From positions 1-64,000 of the forward strand of contig NZ_QOCZ01000005.1 in the NCBI RefSeq assembly GCF_018207095.1: a stretch of 64,000 nt of DNA. The letters run 5' to 3'. The notes under the pieces were generated by a model that saw only the letters and a program-made list of their open reading frames with translations, did no database searches and had not been told where the DNA came from. The stretch is from Nocardiopsis sp. MG754419. Lineage in GTDB: Bacteria; Actinomycetota; Actinomycetes; Streptosporangiales; Streptosporangiaceae. This document shows positions 8,184 through 17,768 of this stretch, piece by piece (position 1 is the stretch's first letter; every line of letters begins with the position of its first letter). The position numbers were made by a program, and so were the translations under genes.

Positions 8184-9467
8184 GTGCAGAAGGCCACCCC
8201 CGCTCGCGGCCCCGGTCTCGGGCGGAACTTCCACCGGTTCTGGCTGGGAAGCCTGGCCGGCAACCTCGGGGACGGGATGATGCTGATCGCCCTGCCCCTC
8301 GCCGCCGCCCTGATCACCGACGACCCTCTGCTGGTCTCCGGGCTGATCGCCTCCCGCTACCTGCCCTTTCTGCTGTTCGGCCTCGCGGCGGGGGTGATCG
8401 TGGACCGGGTCGACCGCGTGCGGCTCATGGTGGCCGCCAACCTCGTGCGGACCGGTGCGCTCGTCGCCCTGGCGGTGGGCATCGCCACCGGCCACGCCGG
8501 CCTCTGGGTGCTGTACGCGGTCATGTTCATCGTGATGACCGGTGAGGTGTTCCACGACCTCGCCGGCCGGGCCCTCATGCCGGATCTCGCACCGGCCGGC
8601 ACCATCGACCGGGCCAACGGGCGGATCGAGGGCGGTCGCACCGTCACCCAGGACTTCGCGGGGGGACCGCTCGCCGGTTTCCTCTTCGCGATCGCCGCGT
8701 TCGCGCCCATCGCGGTCAACGCCGGTGCCTACGCCCTCGGTGCCCTGGTCCTGCTCGGCCTGCCCCTGGCGGTCCGCCGTGTCCCCGGCCACGAGGAGCC
8801 TGGCACCGTGCGGGCCTCGCCCCTGGCCGACCTGCGGGAGGGGTTCGCGTTCGTCTTCCGGGGCAGCTCCCTCGGCCCGATCCTCCTGTTCAATCTCGCG
8901 CTCAACACGGCGTTCACCGCGTTGATGGCCGTCATGGTGCTGATCGCCCAGGATCACTTCGGTGTTCCCGCCGCCCTGTACGGGGTGTTCCTGGGGTCCT
9001 CCGCCGTGGGCGCGCTCCTGGGCGCGACCACCGTCGGCCTTCTCGTCGCCCGTGTCGGCCGGTTCCGCCTGGAGCTGGTCCTCATCAGCGCCACCGGGCT
9101 GTGCTTCCTCGCCTTCGGGGCGGCCCCCGACGCCTACGTCGCCATGGCGGCCTGGATGCTCCTGGGTTACGTGATCACCTCCTCCAACATCGTGATGCTC
9201 GGCGCCATCCAGCTCATCGTCCCGGGCCACCGGCTCGGCCGGGTGATGTCGTTCGTCCAGGTGTCGGGAACCGCCTTCGGCCCGGTGGCGGCCCTGCTCG
9301 CCGGTGCTCTGGGCCGGGTGGAGCTCCACTACGTGCCCCTCGCCTCGGGTGTCCTGGTGCTGGTCTCCCTGGCCTTGGCCGCCCCCGCGCTGCGCCGCGT
9401 GGTCACCGAGGCCGACCGGATCGAGACCGCACGGATCGCCGACGGCGCCGACCGACACGAGGGGTGA
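8184..9467 (+). CDS. Major facilitator superfamily transporter, probable drug/metabolite exporter
   Basis: A 427-residue protein with about twelve hydrophobic segments in two groups of six. The N-terminal part carries GLAAGVIVDRVDRVRLM, which fits the MFS A-motif loop (G-x-x-x-D-R-x-x-R). No substrate-specific motif was recognised. It resembles the MFS_3/enterobactin-exporter-like group of actinobacteria, but that is an impression. The GTG start at 8184 gives MQKATPARGPGLGRNFHRFWLG, a usual MFS N-terminus, with GAAAGG upstream. It stands alone between two hairpin-bounded gaps. Confidence 0.8.
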   Translation: MQKATPARGPGLGRNFHRFWLGSLAGNLGDGMMLIALPLAAALITDDPLLVSGLIASRYLPFLLFGLAAGVIVDRVDRVRLMVAANLVRTGALVALAVGIATGHAGLWVLYAVMFIVMTGEVFHDLAGRALMPDLAPAGTIDRANGRIEGGRTVTQDFAGGPLAGFLFAIAAFAPIAVNAGAYALGALVLLGLPLAVRRVPGHEEPGTVRASPLADLREGFAFVFRGSSLGPILLFNLALNTAFTALMAVMVLIAQDHFGVPAALYGVFLGSSAVGALLGATTVGLLVARVGRFRLELVLISATGLCFLAFGAAPDAYVAMAAWMLLGYVITSSNIVMLGAIQLIVPGHRLGRVMSFVQVSGTAFGPVAALLAGALGRVELHYVPLASGVLVLVSLALAAPALRRVVTEADRIETARIADGADRHEG

Positions 9468-9799
9468 CCACTCCCGGCCGGCCTGTTCGCGCCTTCGACG
9501 CCTCCCGCGCCGGGGGTGGGAGCGTTCCGAGGGGTGGCCGGCGGACACCGACCGAGCCCTCGGGGAGCCCCGAGTGGCGGACGCCGCCGGCCGACCAGGA
9601 CCGGGCCGGCGTGTGGTGGGCGCTTCCCCACACGCCGGCCCGGGTTCCGCGCGGCGCGCACCGGTCCACCGGCACACGGCCCGGGGCGACACGGAGCGCT
9701 CACGGAGCGACCGCCGGAGCCGCGTCGATCGGTGCCGTGCCCGTGCGAGCCGGGCGTGAGAGGGCCGGAACGGGCCCGAGAGACACAGGGAGATCGACC
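9468..9799. other. Intergenic region between the MFS and YCII genes
   Basis: Apart from the strong hairpin at 9601-9643 nothing is recognised. The YCII promoter should lie between the hairpin and 9790. Confidence 0.4.
9601..9643 (+). terminator. Strong 16-bp hairpin terminator after the MFS gene
   Basis: A perfect 16-bp stem (CCGGGCCGGCGTGTGG and its complement) encloses an 11-base loop, 133 bases after the MFS stop. It has no T-tract. Confidence 0.75.
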
Positions 9800-10219
9800 A
9801 TGAAGTACATGCTGATCATGCGGGCCACCGAGAAGGGCTACGCGCGGATGAGCGAGTTCGACTTCGACGAGATGCTGGAGACGATGGGCCGGTTCAACGA
9901 GGAACTCGCCGAGGCCGGTGTGCTGCTCGCCGCGGAGGGCCTGCGGGGGCCCGAGGAAGGTGCCGTGGTCGACTACGCCTCCGAGCCGCCGACGGTGACC
10001 GACGGTCCCTATGGCGGGGCCAAGGAGCTGTTCGGTGGCTTCTACCTGTTGAACGTCGCCTCCAAGGAGGAGGCGGTCGACTGGGCCCGGCGGATGCCCG
10101 CTGCCGGTTCGGGGTTCAAGACCGAGATCCGTCGGGTGAGCACCATCGACGAGTTCCCGCAGGACAACCCGTGGATCAAGAAGGAACGGGAGTGGCGCGA
10201 GGCGCACGGTCAGCTCTGA
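9800..10219 (+). CDS. YCII-related (DGPF-type) small protein
   Basis: A 139-residue protein beginning MKYMLIMRATEKGYARM and containing the diagnostic VTDGPYGGAKELFGGFYLL segment of the YCII/DGPF family (dimeric ferredoxin-like alpha+beta fold). Family members are often linked to ECF sigma factors, but none is adjacent here and the biochemical role is generally unknown. The ATG at 9800 follows AGGGAGATCGACC. Longer in-frame readings upstream lie in the terminator region and are not credible. Confidence 0.85.
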   Translation: MKYMLIMRATEKGYARMSEFDFDEMLETMGRFNEELAEAGVLLAAEGLRGPEEGAVVDYASEPPTVTDGPYGGAKELFGGFYLLNVASKEEAVDWARRMPAAGSGFKTEIRRVSTIDEFPQDNPWIKKEREWREAHGQL

Positions 10220-10531
10220 CCGGTCGCCGCGGCGGGGCGGCGAGTGAATCCACCCTTCGGGAGGTCGACGCCTCGGACCGGTGGAGGACCCGGACCGAGG
10301 GATCCGGGGTCGGGTGACCGTTCGGCGAGGTCACGCGGCCCCGGAGCCCGGCCGGCCGTCGCCGCGGGCCACGCGACCGTCCCGTACCGGAGCGCGGGAT
10401 CGACGCGGCGGTCCGCGCGGACACCGATCCGGGAAACGTCGATACGCCACCGCGTCCCGCCGGCCGCGCCGCCGGGCCCGCGCTCTCCACGTCCCGGCGG
10501 GGCCGCCCGCGCCGGGGCGACCCCCGCCGGC
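10220..10531. other. Intergenic region between convergent genes
   Basis: Separates the 3' ends of the YCII gene and the leftward STAND gene. It is GC-rich with scattered short inverted repeats and no clear gene. Confidence 0.4.
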
Positions 10532-12511
10532 TCAGCCGCGCAGACGTTCGGCGGACCGGGGCCCGGTCGGCTCGTCGCCGGGGAGGCCTCCATGGTCGTC
10601 CTCGGCGCCGGCGCCCACGGAGGTCGGTGCGCCACCGGTTCCGGTGGACCCGACCCCGTGCCGCTCTTCCTCGGCGCGGATCCGACGCTCACGGAGCAGC
10701 CTCTCCCATCGACGCCGCGTCGCCACCGTGTCCGGGTGGTCGGGGCCCAGCACCCGGCGACGGTCCCGCCACACGAGTTCCAGCTCCCGCGCCGCCCGTG
10801 CGGGCTCGCCGGCCCGCGCCCGTCGGCACGCGAGGTCGTGTCGACAGCGCAAGGTCGCGGGGTCGTCGGCGCCCGACACCTCCGCGTGGACGCCCGCCAA
10901 CCGCTCCAGGTCCTCGACGGCGCCGCGCGCGTCACCGGCCGCTCCGCGCCAGTGAGCGAGATTGTGCAGGGTGATGAGCGTGCTCGGGTGGTCGGGGCCC
11001 AGCCGCGCGCGTTGCTCCTCGAGCAGCCGTCGCGCGTCGGCGGCGGCTCCGATCGGATCGCCGGCGTCGGCGCGGCACAGGGTCAGGGCACCGCGGACGC
11101 AGAGGACCTCCGGCCGGTCCGCGCCCGGCCACCGACGCAGGTCGTGCAGCAGGTGTCGGAAGCGGACCGTGGCACCCGTCAGGTCTCCGGCCCACGCCCG
11201 TAGGTAGGCCAGCGAGTACCGGGCGCGCAGGGTGGTCGGCCCGTCGGGGCCCTCCACCACCAGGTGCCGTTCGTAGGTCTCCTCCAGCGCTCTGTGGGAC
11301 CCCTCCAGGCACATCTCGCGGTAGGGGAGCGGGCCCTCCGCCGCGCCCGCCCACAGGGGCGTGCGCGTACGGAACAGCAGGGGGTGCGGCTCGACGTCCC
11401 ACAGTGAACCCTCCGGGGCCCGGGCGCGCAGGGTCTCGGTACTGGCGAGGAGCCGCCACTCCAGGGGCGCGCCCCGGCAGGTGTCCGGCCACACGGTCAT
11501 GAGCCCGTCGGCCGCGGTGCGCACGCTCTCCTGCCCGGGTGGGACGTGGGGGTGGTCGTGGGCGGCGATCACCAACGGGGTGTCCCGGGTGATCAGGTGC
11601 AGGCGTTCCAGGGACGCCAACGCCAGCCGGACCTCGTGTTCGGCCAGCCGGCGCGGTGGGTAGACGCGCCGCCCGAGGTGGGTGCGGAACGGGCGGGACA
11701 CCAGGACCTGCTCGGGCGCGGCCAACGGGCTCAGCAGGGAGATCAGGCCCATGAGGGGGCGGGCCACGCCGATCGGCCGGTGGCGGTCGGCGCGGGCGAG
11801 GGCGGGTTCGCGAGCGTCCCGTGAGTCGGCGATCAGCTCCAGGTAGGCGGCGCAGGAGGTGCGTCGGTCCGCCATGTACGCCACGGCCTGGCCCAGAGCG
11901 AGCGGGTGCCGGTCGAGGACCTCCGCGAGAGCGGTGAGCTCGGTGAGCGTGTGCGGGACACGGGCCTCGGTGAGGGCGGCGCGCAGGTACCCGCGGGCCT
12001 CGGCCTCGGTGAAGGGGCCCACCTCGACCACGGGTCGGTGGCCCGGCGAGAGGTCCGCGCGGGAGAGGCGGGTCGTGACGATCATCCGGCCCCGGTCGTG
12101 CCCGGTGGCCGGCCACAGGTCGGCGCACGCGTCCGGGTCGGTGAGGTGGTCCCACACCACCAGTCGGCGCCGTTCCACGCCCTGCGGTGGCTCGCTCCAC
12201 CAGGACAGGAACCGTCCGGCGGCCAGTTCGGGGTCGTCGGGGCAACGGTCGAGCAGACGACGGGCCGCGTGGGCGTAGGCGAAGACGACCCCGTCCCGGG
12301 ACGTGGCGTCGGCCCAGACCACCAGGGCGTCCGGAGCGGCGGACAGCAGGGCGCGGGCGTGGTGGGCCGCCGCCTGGGTCTTGCCCGTCCCGGCCGACCC
12401 CGTGAGCACCTGCTCCTCGTCGAGCGGCGGATGGTGCTCGCGCGGTTGGAAGTGCGCGACCGGTTCGGGGATGGGAACGGGTCCGTTCTTGTCGCCGTGT
12501 CGGGGAGCCAA
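10532..12511 (-). CDS. STAND/NB-ARC-type ATPase with C-terminal tetratricopeptide-like repeats
   Basis: A P-loop signalling ATPase. The Walker A is TGSAGTGKTQAAAHHA, the Walker B-like strand is RRLVVWDHLTD, and RMIVTTRLSR is a typical NB-ARC sensor strand. Downstream, repeats of the type ARLGPDHPSTLITLHNLAHWRGAAG and RVLGPDHPDTVATRRRWERL are TPR units of the kinesin-light-chain/FxSxx-COOH-associated style. The frame is open to 12967, but strong G/C third-position bias starts only near 12480. TTG 12511, with GGGAAGG nine bases upstream, is therefore preferred (659 residues). ATG 12583 and ATG 12676 are alternatives. A -35-like TTGACT at 12572-12577 supports the later start. Such proteins act in regulation or in antiphage and cell-death systems; which applies here is unknown. 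Confidence 0.7.
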   Translation of the reverse strand: MAPRHGDKNGPVPIPEPVAHFQPREHHPPLDEEQVLTGSAGTGKTQAAAHHARALLSAAPDALVVWADATSRDGVVFAYAHAARRLLDRCPDDPELAAGRFLSWWSEPPQGVERRRLVVWDHLTDPDACADLWPATGHDRGRMIVTTRLSRADLSPGHRPVVEVGPFTEAEARGYLRAALTEARVPHTLTELTALAEVLDRHPLALGQAVAYMADRRTSCAAYLELIADSRDAREPALARADRHRPIGVARPLMGLISLLSPLAAPEQVLVSRPFRTHLGRRVYPPRRLAEHEVRLALASLERLHLITRDTPLVIAAHDHPHVPPGQESVRTAADGLMTVWPDTCRGAPLEWRLLASTETLRARAPEGSLWDVEPHPLLFRTRTPLWAGAAEGPLPYREMCLEGSHRALEETYERHLVVEGPDGPTTLRARYSLAYLRAWAGDLTGATVRFRHLLHDLRRWPGADRPEVLCVRGALTLCRADAGDPIGAAADARRLLEEQRARLGPDHPSTLITLHNLAHWRGAAGDARGAVEDLERLAGVHAEVSGADDPATLRCRHDLACRRARAGEPARAARELELVWRDRRRVLGPDHPDTVATRRRWERLLRERRIRAEEERHGVGSTGTGGAPTSVGAGAEDDHGGLPGDEPTGPRSAERLRG

Positions 12512-12555
12512 CAGCCACACCCTTCCCAGGGTTAGGGGGTTTCGGTCGATCCAGT

Positions 12556-12572
12556 TCCCCTCACGCAGGGGA
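12556..12572. promoter_or_regulatory. Inverted repeat overlapping a possible STAND-gene promoter
   Basis: On the minus strand TCCCCT-GCGTG-AGGGGA forms 6-bp arms immediately behind TTGACT (12572-12577). The layout fits an operator inside a promoter spacer, but the -10 element (CTGGAT) is weak. Confidence 0.35.
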
Positions 12573-13023
12573 GTCAATCCCATCGTTTTTGTTAGCCCAG
12601 GTCGCCGAGTCGGCGTGCCCGAAACGTGACCGAAAACGGACGGGAGGGGCGATCGAGCACCCCGAAGCCGGGACATCCGCGCGTCCCCCTCCGTGTGGCC
12701 CCGTCCGCGTCCCTGCGTCGCGCGGTCCACGCCCCGGTTCCGGTCGGTGCCGTCATGCCCGTGCGGCCGGTGCGTGGCCCTGGGGACGGGCCGGCGCGCG
12801 CCGACGGCCGTGTTCGCCGCCGGGGGAGGGGTTCCGTGGCGGTCCACGGCGTCGACGCCGACCCACGGGACGGCCGGGCACGGGCGAGCGCGCCGAACCG
12901 CGCGGGGGCGCACGACCGGGCGGCCCGGCCCCGGGCGGTCGGTCGCCGCCTGACCGCACCCGGCCACGCCGAGCCACGCCGGGGCTCTGGTCCCCCGACC
13001 TCACCCCGGAGTAAGAAAGGCGC
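12573..13023. other. Divergent control region between the STAND and zeta-like genes
   Basis: About 450 bases with no gene supported by codon bias and a ribosome site together. AGAAAGG at 13014-13020 serves the zeta-like gene. Shared promoters for the two divergent genes probably lie here. Confidence 0.4.
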
Positions 13024-14079
13024 ATGACCGTCCAACGGGAGCGCCGGGAGCGCCTTCTCGGTGCCATCCGGCTCGTCCGCGTGCTCTACCAACAACTCGC
13101 GGCGACCGCCGAGGACGGCTCACCCGAGCAGGCCGACTACGAACGCGGCGTGCTCTTCTACGTCGATGTCGAACGCCGCGCCCACCTGTTCGGTGAGGAG
13201 GCCCGGGACGTGGTGCTGCGCGAGTATCCGCTCCTGGCCGAGGAGTTGTCCGTACTGCTGCGCCGACGCGGCGAGCGCGCTCTGAGCACACGTGAACGGG
13301 AACTCGTCGTTCGCCGCCGCCGGATCGCGCTGACCCCGGTCGCGCCGCGACGGCGGGAGCCGGGAGAACACCCCCGGGTGTGGTTCCTGGGCGGCCAGCC
13401 GGGCGCGGGCAAGGCCTCACTGCGGGAGGTGCTGCGCGACCGGTCGGGGGCTCCCGGCACCGTGGTGTACGACCCGGTCGACGACGTCGAGGCCCACCCG
13501 CTGTTCGCGCAGATCTTCGCCGACGACCACCTCGCCGCGGCGCGTGTGGCCGCCGACGACCTGGACCCCGCGCTCGCGCGCGCGTGTCTGGAGCACATCC
13601 GTTCCGGCCCCTATGACGCCGTGGTGGTGGACCCGCTCGGCGACCTCGACGGCGCGCGTCGGCTCGTCCGTCCCTTCGCGGAGGCCGGTTACCGCGTGGG
13701 CGTGGTCCTGGTGGCGGTCCACGACTCGGTCAGTCTCCTGGGACTGGCACGGAGGTTCCAGCGCGGGTTGGCGGAGCAGGGGTTCGCCCGCTGGGTGGAT
13801 CCGGAGGAGCACCATCGCGCGTACACGGCCCTGCCCGCGGTGGTGCGGGGCCTGGAGGAGGATCCGGCGGTGCACGCCGTTTGCGTCGTCGACCGGGACG
13901 CGAGCGTCGTCCACCGTAACCACCGTGCGGCCGACGGGGCGTGGGCGTACCCGCCCGGCGCGGCGGAGGCCCTGATCGCCGAACGGGATCGACCCCCCAC
14001 CGAGGCGGAGACGGCCCGTTTCCACGCGGAGTTGACCGCGCTGCGGTCCCCCTCCGATGACGGCGGCCCCGAAGGCTGA
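13024..14079 (+). CDS. Zeta-toxin-like P-loop kinase
   Basis: 351 residues. Residues ~1-105 form a helical, Arg/Glu-rich N-terminal region of unknown role. A zeta/PezT-type kinase domain follows: Walker A FLGGQPGAGKAS, an acidic site VYDPVDDVEAHPLF matching the D...HP signature, and a C-terminal stretch ARRFQRGLAEQGFARW with the H-x-x-A-Y pattern (HHRAYTALP). Zeta toxins phosphorylate UDP-N-acetylglucosamine; solitary actinobacterial relatives may have other targets. No epsilon-like antitoxin gene is adjacent. The ATG follows AGAAAGG. It is divergent from the STAND gene. Confidence 0.7.
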   Translation: MTVQRERRERLLGAIRLVRVLYQQLAATAEDGSPEQADYERGVLFYVDVERRAHLFGEEARDVVLREYPLLAEELSVLLRRRGERALSTRERELVVRRRRIALTPVAPRRREPGEHPRVWFLGGQPGAGKASLREVLRDRSGAPGTVVYDPVDDVEAHPLFAQIFADDHLAAARVAADDLDPALARACLEHIRSGPYDAVVVDPLGDLDGARRLVRPFAEAGYRVGVVLVAVHDSVSLLGLARRFQRGLAEQGFARWVDPEEHHRAYTALPAVVRGLEEDPAVHAVCVVDRDASVVHRNHRAADGAWAYPPGAAEALIAERDRPPTEAETARFHAELTALRSPSDDGGPEG

Positions 14080-14230
14080 ACGGCGCGTCCGCGGGAACCC
14101 GGGTTCACGACGGGATGCGCCCCGCTCCGCCTCAGGCGCACGATCTCGGAGAGCGGTCCGATCCGCCGCCCCGGGGCGTTCCGAAGGGCGTACGCGGCCG
14201 TCCCGTCGCGGCCGGGCCGACGGCGCCCCC

Positions 14231-15199
14231 TCACTCCCTGACGATGGTCTGGGCGAGGTCCCGGCGTTCGTCGGGGTACTCCAGGCGCAGCGCCTCGGCC
14301 ACGATGCGCAGGTCCCGCTCACCGGTGGTGCCCAGCGGCTGCACGGAGGCGATGGCCCCGTCCGACAGCCGCGCGCGCACCTCCGCCGGGGCGCCGCGCC
14401 GGGGTTCCCGCGCGCCACGGTGCACCCACACCAACCCACTCTCCTCCAGACACTCCACGCCCGTGAAGTCGCAGTCGGCGAGCACGCCCCGTCGGTTCTG
14501 TTCACTGGACCAGCTGATCACGTGCACGCCCCCGGAGTCCTCACCTCCGCGCACGTAGGTGACCCGCAGTCCCTCACGCACCTCGTGCACCCGCACCGGC
14601 GACCATCCGCGATGGTCCAGGACGGCGATCCGGTACTGGAAGTCCTGGACCTGGGCGAGCGAACGCTGGTCCGCGTACTTGTCCCGCATCACCTCGGAGG
14701 CCAGGGGCAGCATCGCCAGGGCCGCCACCGCCACGGCCAGACCGGGAAGCACACCCGGTCGCCAGGGGGCCGGAGTCCGGAACGTGAGCGTGCAGGCGCC
14801 CATGGCGACGGTGGTCACCAGCGCGGTGACCGCCGCGGAGTTCGCGGCGATACCGCCGGGCAGCGGGGTGAACGAGGGGGCGAGCAGCGCCAGCGTCACC
14901 GGCACGGCCAAGGCCGTGCCGACCACCAGCGCCGCCGTCGCCGTGGCGTACGCGAAGCCCGTACGCGCCAGCCATCGACGGGCCAGCGACCACATGATCA
15001 GGATGCCGCCGACCGCGACCGGGGTGAGCACCAGGGCCCCGAGGCTCACGCCGCTCAGGGACAGGGCGCGCTGGATGTTCCAGACCCCGATGGGGAACAG
15101 CGCCATGGTCGGGGCCGCCACCAGGCACAGCACGAGGATCGAACCGACCGCGGCGATCCGAGATCGGTCCGTGTTCGCGCGTGGTGGGACACCATTCAT
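14231..15199 (-). CDS. Unknown integral membrane protein
   Basis: About 322 residues with four or five hydrophobic helices in the N-terminal two thirds ([34 protein letters not shown] and others) and a soluble C-terminal domain of about 140 residues containing two cysteines ([13 protein letters not shown]). No known family was recognised. ATG 15199 is used; TTG 15202 would add one residue, and AGGAGG lies 11-14 bases upstream of these. It is convergent with the zeta-like gene (151-base gap) and 97 bases downstream of another leftward gene. Confidence 0.6.
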   Translation of the reverse strand: MNGVPPRANTDRSRIAAVGSILVLCLVAAPTMALFPIGVWNIQRALSLSGVSLGALVLTPVAVGGILIMWSLARRWLARTGFAYATATAALVVGTALAVPVTLALLAPSFTPLPGGIAANSAAVTALVTTVAMGACTLTFRTPAPWRPGVLPGLAVAVAALAMLPLASEVMRDKYADQRSLAQVQDFQYRIAVLDHRGWSPVRVHEVREGLRVTYVRGGEDSGGVHVISWSSEQNRRGVLADCDFTGVECLEESGLVWVHRGAREPRRGAPAEVRARLSDGAIASVQPLGTTGERDLRIVAEALRLEYPDERRDLAQTIVRE

Positions 15200-15296
15200 C
15201 AAACCCGGACCATCCTCCTGGCGGAAGGGCCACGTTACGCCTCTTGGTGCCGGGGCGCCAGATGAGCCGCCCGGGGATCGGCCGAGACCGCGTCTC

Positions 15297-16490
15297 TCAG
15301 CGGCCCAAACGCCGCACGTAGGGGCGGCGGGCCGCGTCGAACTGCGCCCACTTGGGGTCGAGCTGGGTGCGCAGTTGGATCTTCCCCTCGGGCCAGTCCA
15401 TGAGCGCGGTCTCGAACTCGGGCAGCACCCCGGACTCCGGGTCGAGGTAGTAGACGTACATCCGTTGCCCGGAGCCGGTCTGCTGCATGAACAGGGCGCC
15501 GTTGTCGCCGAGGATCCCGGCGATCCGGGCCTCCAGTTCGGCGAGGGCCGTGGTGGAGGTGTCCTGGGGCAGCCGGTCCGCGTCGGCGTGCGTGTAGGGC
15601 GCCAGTACCTGCACGAACAGCGACAGCGCGGGGAAGTCGCGACGGGTCACGGGGTGGCGGAGCAGGATCTCCACCGCGCCCTGCAACGGCAACCGGCCGT
15701 GCAGGGTCACCCACCCGTCGGTGCCGCCGAGCAGGTCGCCCATCTGCTTGGCGACGGCCGGCATGGAGGTGGGCGAGAGCGGGTCCAGGGGGCGTTCGTC
15801 GAGGGGGGCGACCCGGCCCACCCAGCGCACCACCTCGTCCTCGCCCAACGCCAGCAGGGTGACGTGGTCGGCCAGGGCCTGTCGGGTCTCCGTCGACAGG
15901 AACATGTTGTCGGGGTGGTACACGCCCACGTCGATCCTGCCGTTGCCCTGGTCGACGCGCATCGACACGGACACGTGCGACAGGTCGAGTTCGTGGTCGT
16001 CCCAGCGCACCGTGGTCGAGAGCCGGTCATGGTCGGCCGGAAGGACCGGCCGGAAGATCCACTGGGCGTCCTCGGGGGCCGAACGGGACCATCTCTCGGA
16101 CAGGACGCGCGCGTCCTCGGAGGCTCCCGGGCGGAGCGTCATCGCGTAGGCGGGCGCGTTCGTGAACCTGGAGGGGTCGTCCAGCGCGGCGAGCTGTTCC
16201 AGCAGCTTGGCGGGGTCGATGTCGGTCGACAGGTCCATGTCGTCGAGTCCGCCGCTCTGGGGCTCGGGGGCCTTGCCGACCTCCCAGTCCAGGTCCGGAT
16301 GGATCGCTCGGAGCAGCGTGGTGACCTTCTCGGACACCTCGGCCGGGACGGGCGTGTCGGAGTCCACGGACTCGGCCAGCGCCGAGCGCACGGAGGACCA
16401 TGCGTCCCAGAACGCGGTCACCGCGGCGGTGGCCGCGGAGGCTGCGGAGTCGGTGGAGTCGTTGGAGCGGCGACGACGGAACAGAGCCAT
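15297..16490 (-). CDS. Conserved hypothetical protein, possibly DUF695-containing
   Basis: 397 residues starting [12 protein letters not shown]. Residues ~20-200 contain [15 protein letters not shown] and [15 protein letters not shown]. The C-terminal half has [20 protein letters not shown]. These recall actinobacterial DUF695-type proteins, but the assignment is from memory and weak. There is no signal peptide or membrane helix, so it is presumably cytosolic. The ATG at 16490 is 66 bases from the divergent mnmA start, so the two promoters must overlap or interleave. Confidence 0.6.
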   Translation of the reverse strand: MALFRRRRSNDSTDSAASAATAAVTAFWDAWSSVRSALAESVDSDTPVPAEVSEKVTTLLRAIHPDLDWEVGKAPEPQSGGLDDMDLSTDIDPAKLLEQLAALDDPSRFTNAPAYAMTLRPGASEDARVLSERWSRSAPEDAQWIFRPVLPADHDRLSTTVRWDDHELDLSHVSVSMRVDQGNGRIDVGVYHPDNMFLSTETRQALADHVTLLALGEDEVVRWVGRVAPLDERPLDPLSPTSMPAVAKQMGDLLGGTDGWVTLHGRLPLQGAVEILLRHPVTRRDFPALSLFVQVLAPYTHADADRLPQDTSTTALAELEARIAGILGDNGALFMQQTGSGQRMYVYYLDPESGVLPEFETALMDWPEGKIQLRTQLDPKWAQFDAARRPYVRRLGR

Positions 16491-16540
16491 GTGTCGATTT
16501 TCGCAGAAACCGACGAGTACCTCCGCCGTCCCCGTGCGCA

Positions 16541-16546
16541 TACCCT
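16541..16546 (+). promoter_or_regulatory. Candidate -10 element of mnmA
   Basis: TACCCT lies 10 bases before the mnmA ATG, implying a transcript with almost no leader. No ribosome binding site is present, in agreement. Confidence 0.4.
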
Positions 16547-16556
16547 GGACACCACT

Positions 16557-17654
16557 ATGACTTTGCGTGTACTGGCCGCCATGTCCGGCGGGGTCGACTC
16601 CGCGGTCGCCGCCGCCCGCGTGGCCGAGGCGGGATACGACGTCACCGGCGTCCACCTGGCCCTTTCCAAGAACCCACAGTCCTACCGCACCGGCGCCCGT
16701 GGCTGCTGCACGGTGGAGGACTCCCACGACGCCCGCCGCGCGGCGGACGTCATCGGCATCCCCTTCTACGTATGGGACATGTCGGAGGAGTTCGACCGGG
16801 AGGTGGTGCAGGACTTCGTCGCCGAGTACGAGGCCGGCAACACCCCCAATCCGTGCCTGCGCTGCAACGAGAAGATCAAGTTCGAGGCCGTGCTGGACCG
16901 CGCGGTCGCGCTGGGCTTCGACGCCGTGGCCACCGGCCACCACGTGCGCAAGCTCGACGGACGTCTGGTGCGCAGCGTGGACGAGGCCAAGGACCAGTCG
17001 TACGTGTTGGGCGTGCTCGACGCGGAGCAGCTGGAACACGCGATGTTTCCGCTGGGCGACTGCACCAAGGAGGAGGTGCGCGCGGAGGCGGAACGGCGCG
17101 GGCTGTCGGTGGCGGACAAGCCCGACAGCCACGACATCTGCTTCATCGCCGACGGTGACACCGCCGGGTTCCTCAACCGTCGGCTGGGGGAGAAGCCCGG
17201 GCCGATCCAGGACGAGGAAGGCAACGTGGTCGGCTCTCACCGTGGATCGCACGCCTTCACCATCGGCCAGCGCAAGGGCCTGGGGCTGGGCGGGGCTCCG
17301 GACCCGCGCTACGTGCTCTCCATCGAGCCGGTGAACAACACGGTGACCGTGGGCCCGCGTGCGTCGCTGCGGGTGGACGAGATCGTGGGACGCCGGCCGA
17401 TCTGGAGTGGTGGCGCGCCGCTCACCGCGCCGACCGAGTGCCACGTGCAGTTGCGTGCGCACGGAGAGGTCTACCCGGCCACGGTGTGGCAGCGGGAGAC
17501 GGACGAGGGGCCCGAGCTCCTGGTCCGCTTGGCCGAGCCCGCCCAGGGTGTGGCCTCCGGCCAGGCCGTGGTGGTCTACGACGGCGACACGGTGCTGGGG
17601 TCGGCGACCATCGCCGCCACGTCGCGCGCCGACGCCCGACCGGTCGACGTCTGA
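16557..17654 (+). CDS. mnmA: tRNA-specific 2-thiouridylase MnmA
   Basis: Thiolates U34 of Lys, Glu and Gln tRNAs using sulfur relayed from a cysteine desulfurase. 365 residues, normal length. The ATP-pyrophosphatase loop is [13 protein letters not shown]. The catalytic cysteine pair is in [12 protein letters not shown] and [11 protein letters not shown], and the C-terminal beta-barrel follows after about residue 240. The ATG at 16557 begins [15 protein letters not shown], the expected N-terminus. The very long open frame upstream of this ATG is a by-product of the antisense gene. The start is effectively leaderless. Confidence 0.97.
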   Translation: MTLRVLAAMSGGVDSAVAAARVAEAGYDVTGVHLALSKNPQSYRTGARGCCTVEDSHDARRAADVIGIPFYVWDMSEEFDREVVQDFVAEYEAGNTPNPCLRCNEKIKFEAVLDRAVALGFDAVATGHHVRKLDGRLVRSVDEAKDQSYVLGVLDAEQLEHAMFPLGDCTKEEVRAEAERRGLSVADKPDSHDICFIADGDTAGFLNRRLGEKPGPIQDEEGNVVGSHRGSHAFTIGQRKGLGLGGAPDPRYVLSIEPVNNTVTVGPRASLRVDEIVGRRPIWSGGAPLTAPTECHVQLRAHGEVYPATVWQRETDEGPELLVRLAEPAQGVASGQAVVVYDGDTVLGSATIAATSRADARPVDV

Positions 17655-17715
17655 CGTCGCGTCGGTCACGTCGAGGCCACCAATCGGGTTCTGCGACCTT
17701 CGCCTCTTGCCGAAC

Positions 17716-17734
17716 TTAGGTTAGGCAATGCAAA
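17716..17734 (+). promoter_or_regulatory. Possible iron box (DtxR/IdeR/DmdR operator) before the DedA gene
   Basis: The 19-mer TTAGGTTAGGCAATGCAAA matches the classic iron-box consensus TTAGGTTAGGCTAACCTAA at 15 of 19 positions, with the left half perfect. It lies 35 bases before the DedA ATG and overlaps a TAGGTT that could be the -10 element. Confidence 0.5.
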
Positions 17735-17768
17735 GTTGGTGGGGTCGAGGTCAGTAAGGGGTCGTTCC

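Noticed and set aside
7887-9692. 601-codon minus-strand frame over the MFS gene
   Set aside because: Translation is Gly/Gln/Glu/His-rich low complexity, antisense to a normal twelve-helix transporter.
14559-16556. Long plus-strand extension upstream of mnmA
   Set aside because: It is in frame with mnmA but antisense to the 15297-16490 gene, with low-complexity translation. MnmA has its normal N-terminus at 16557.
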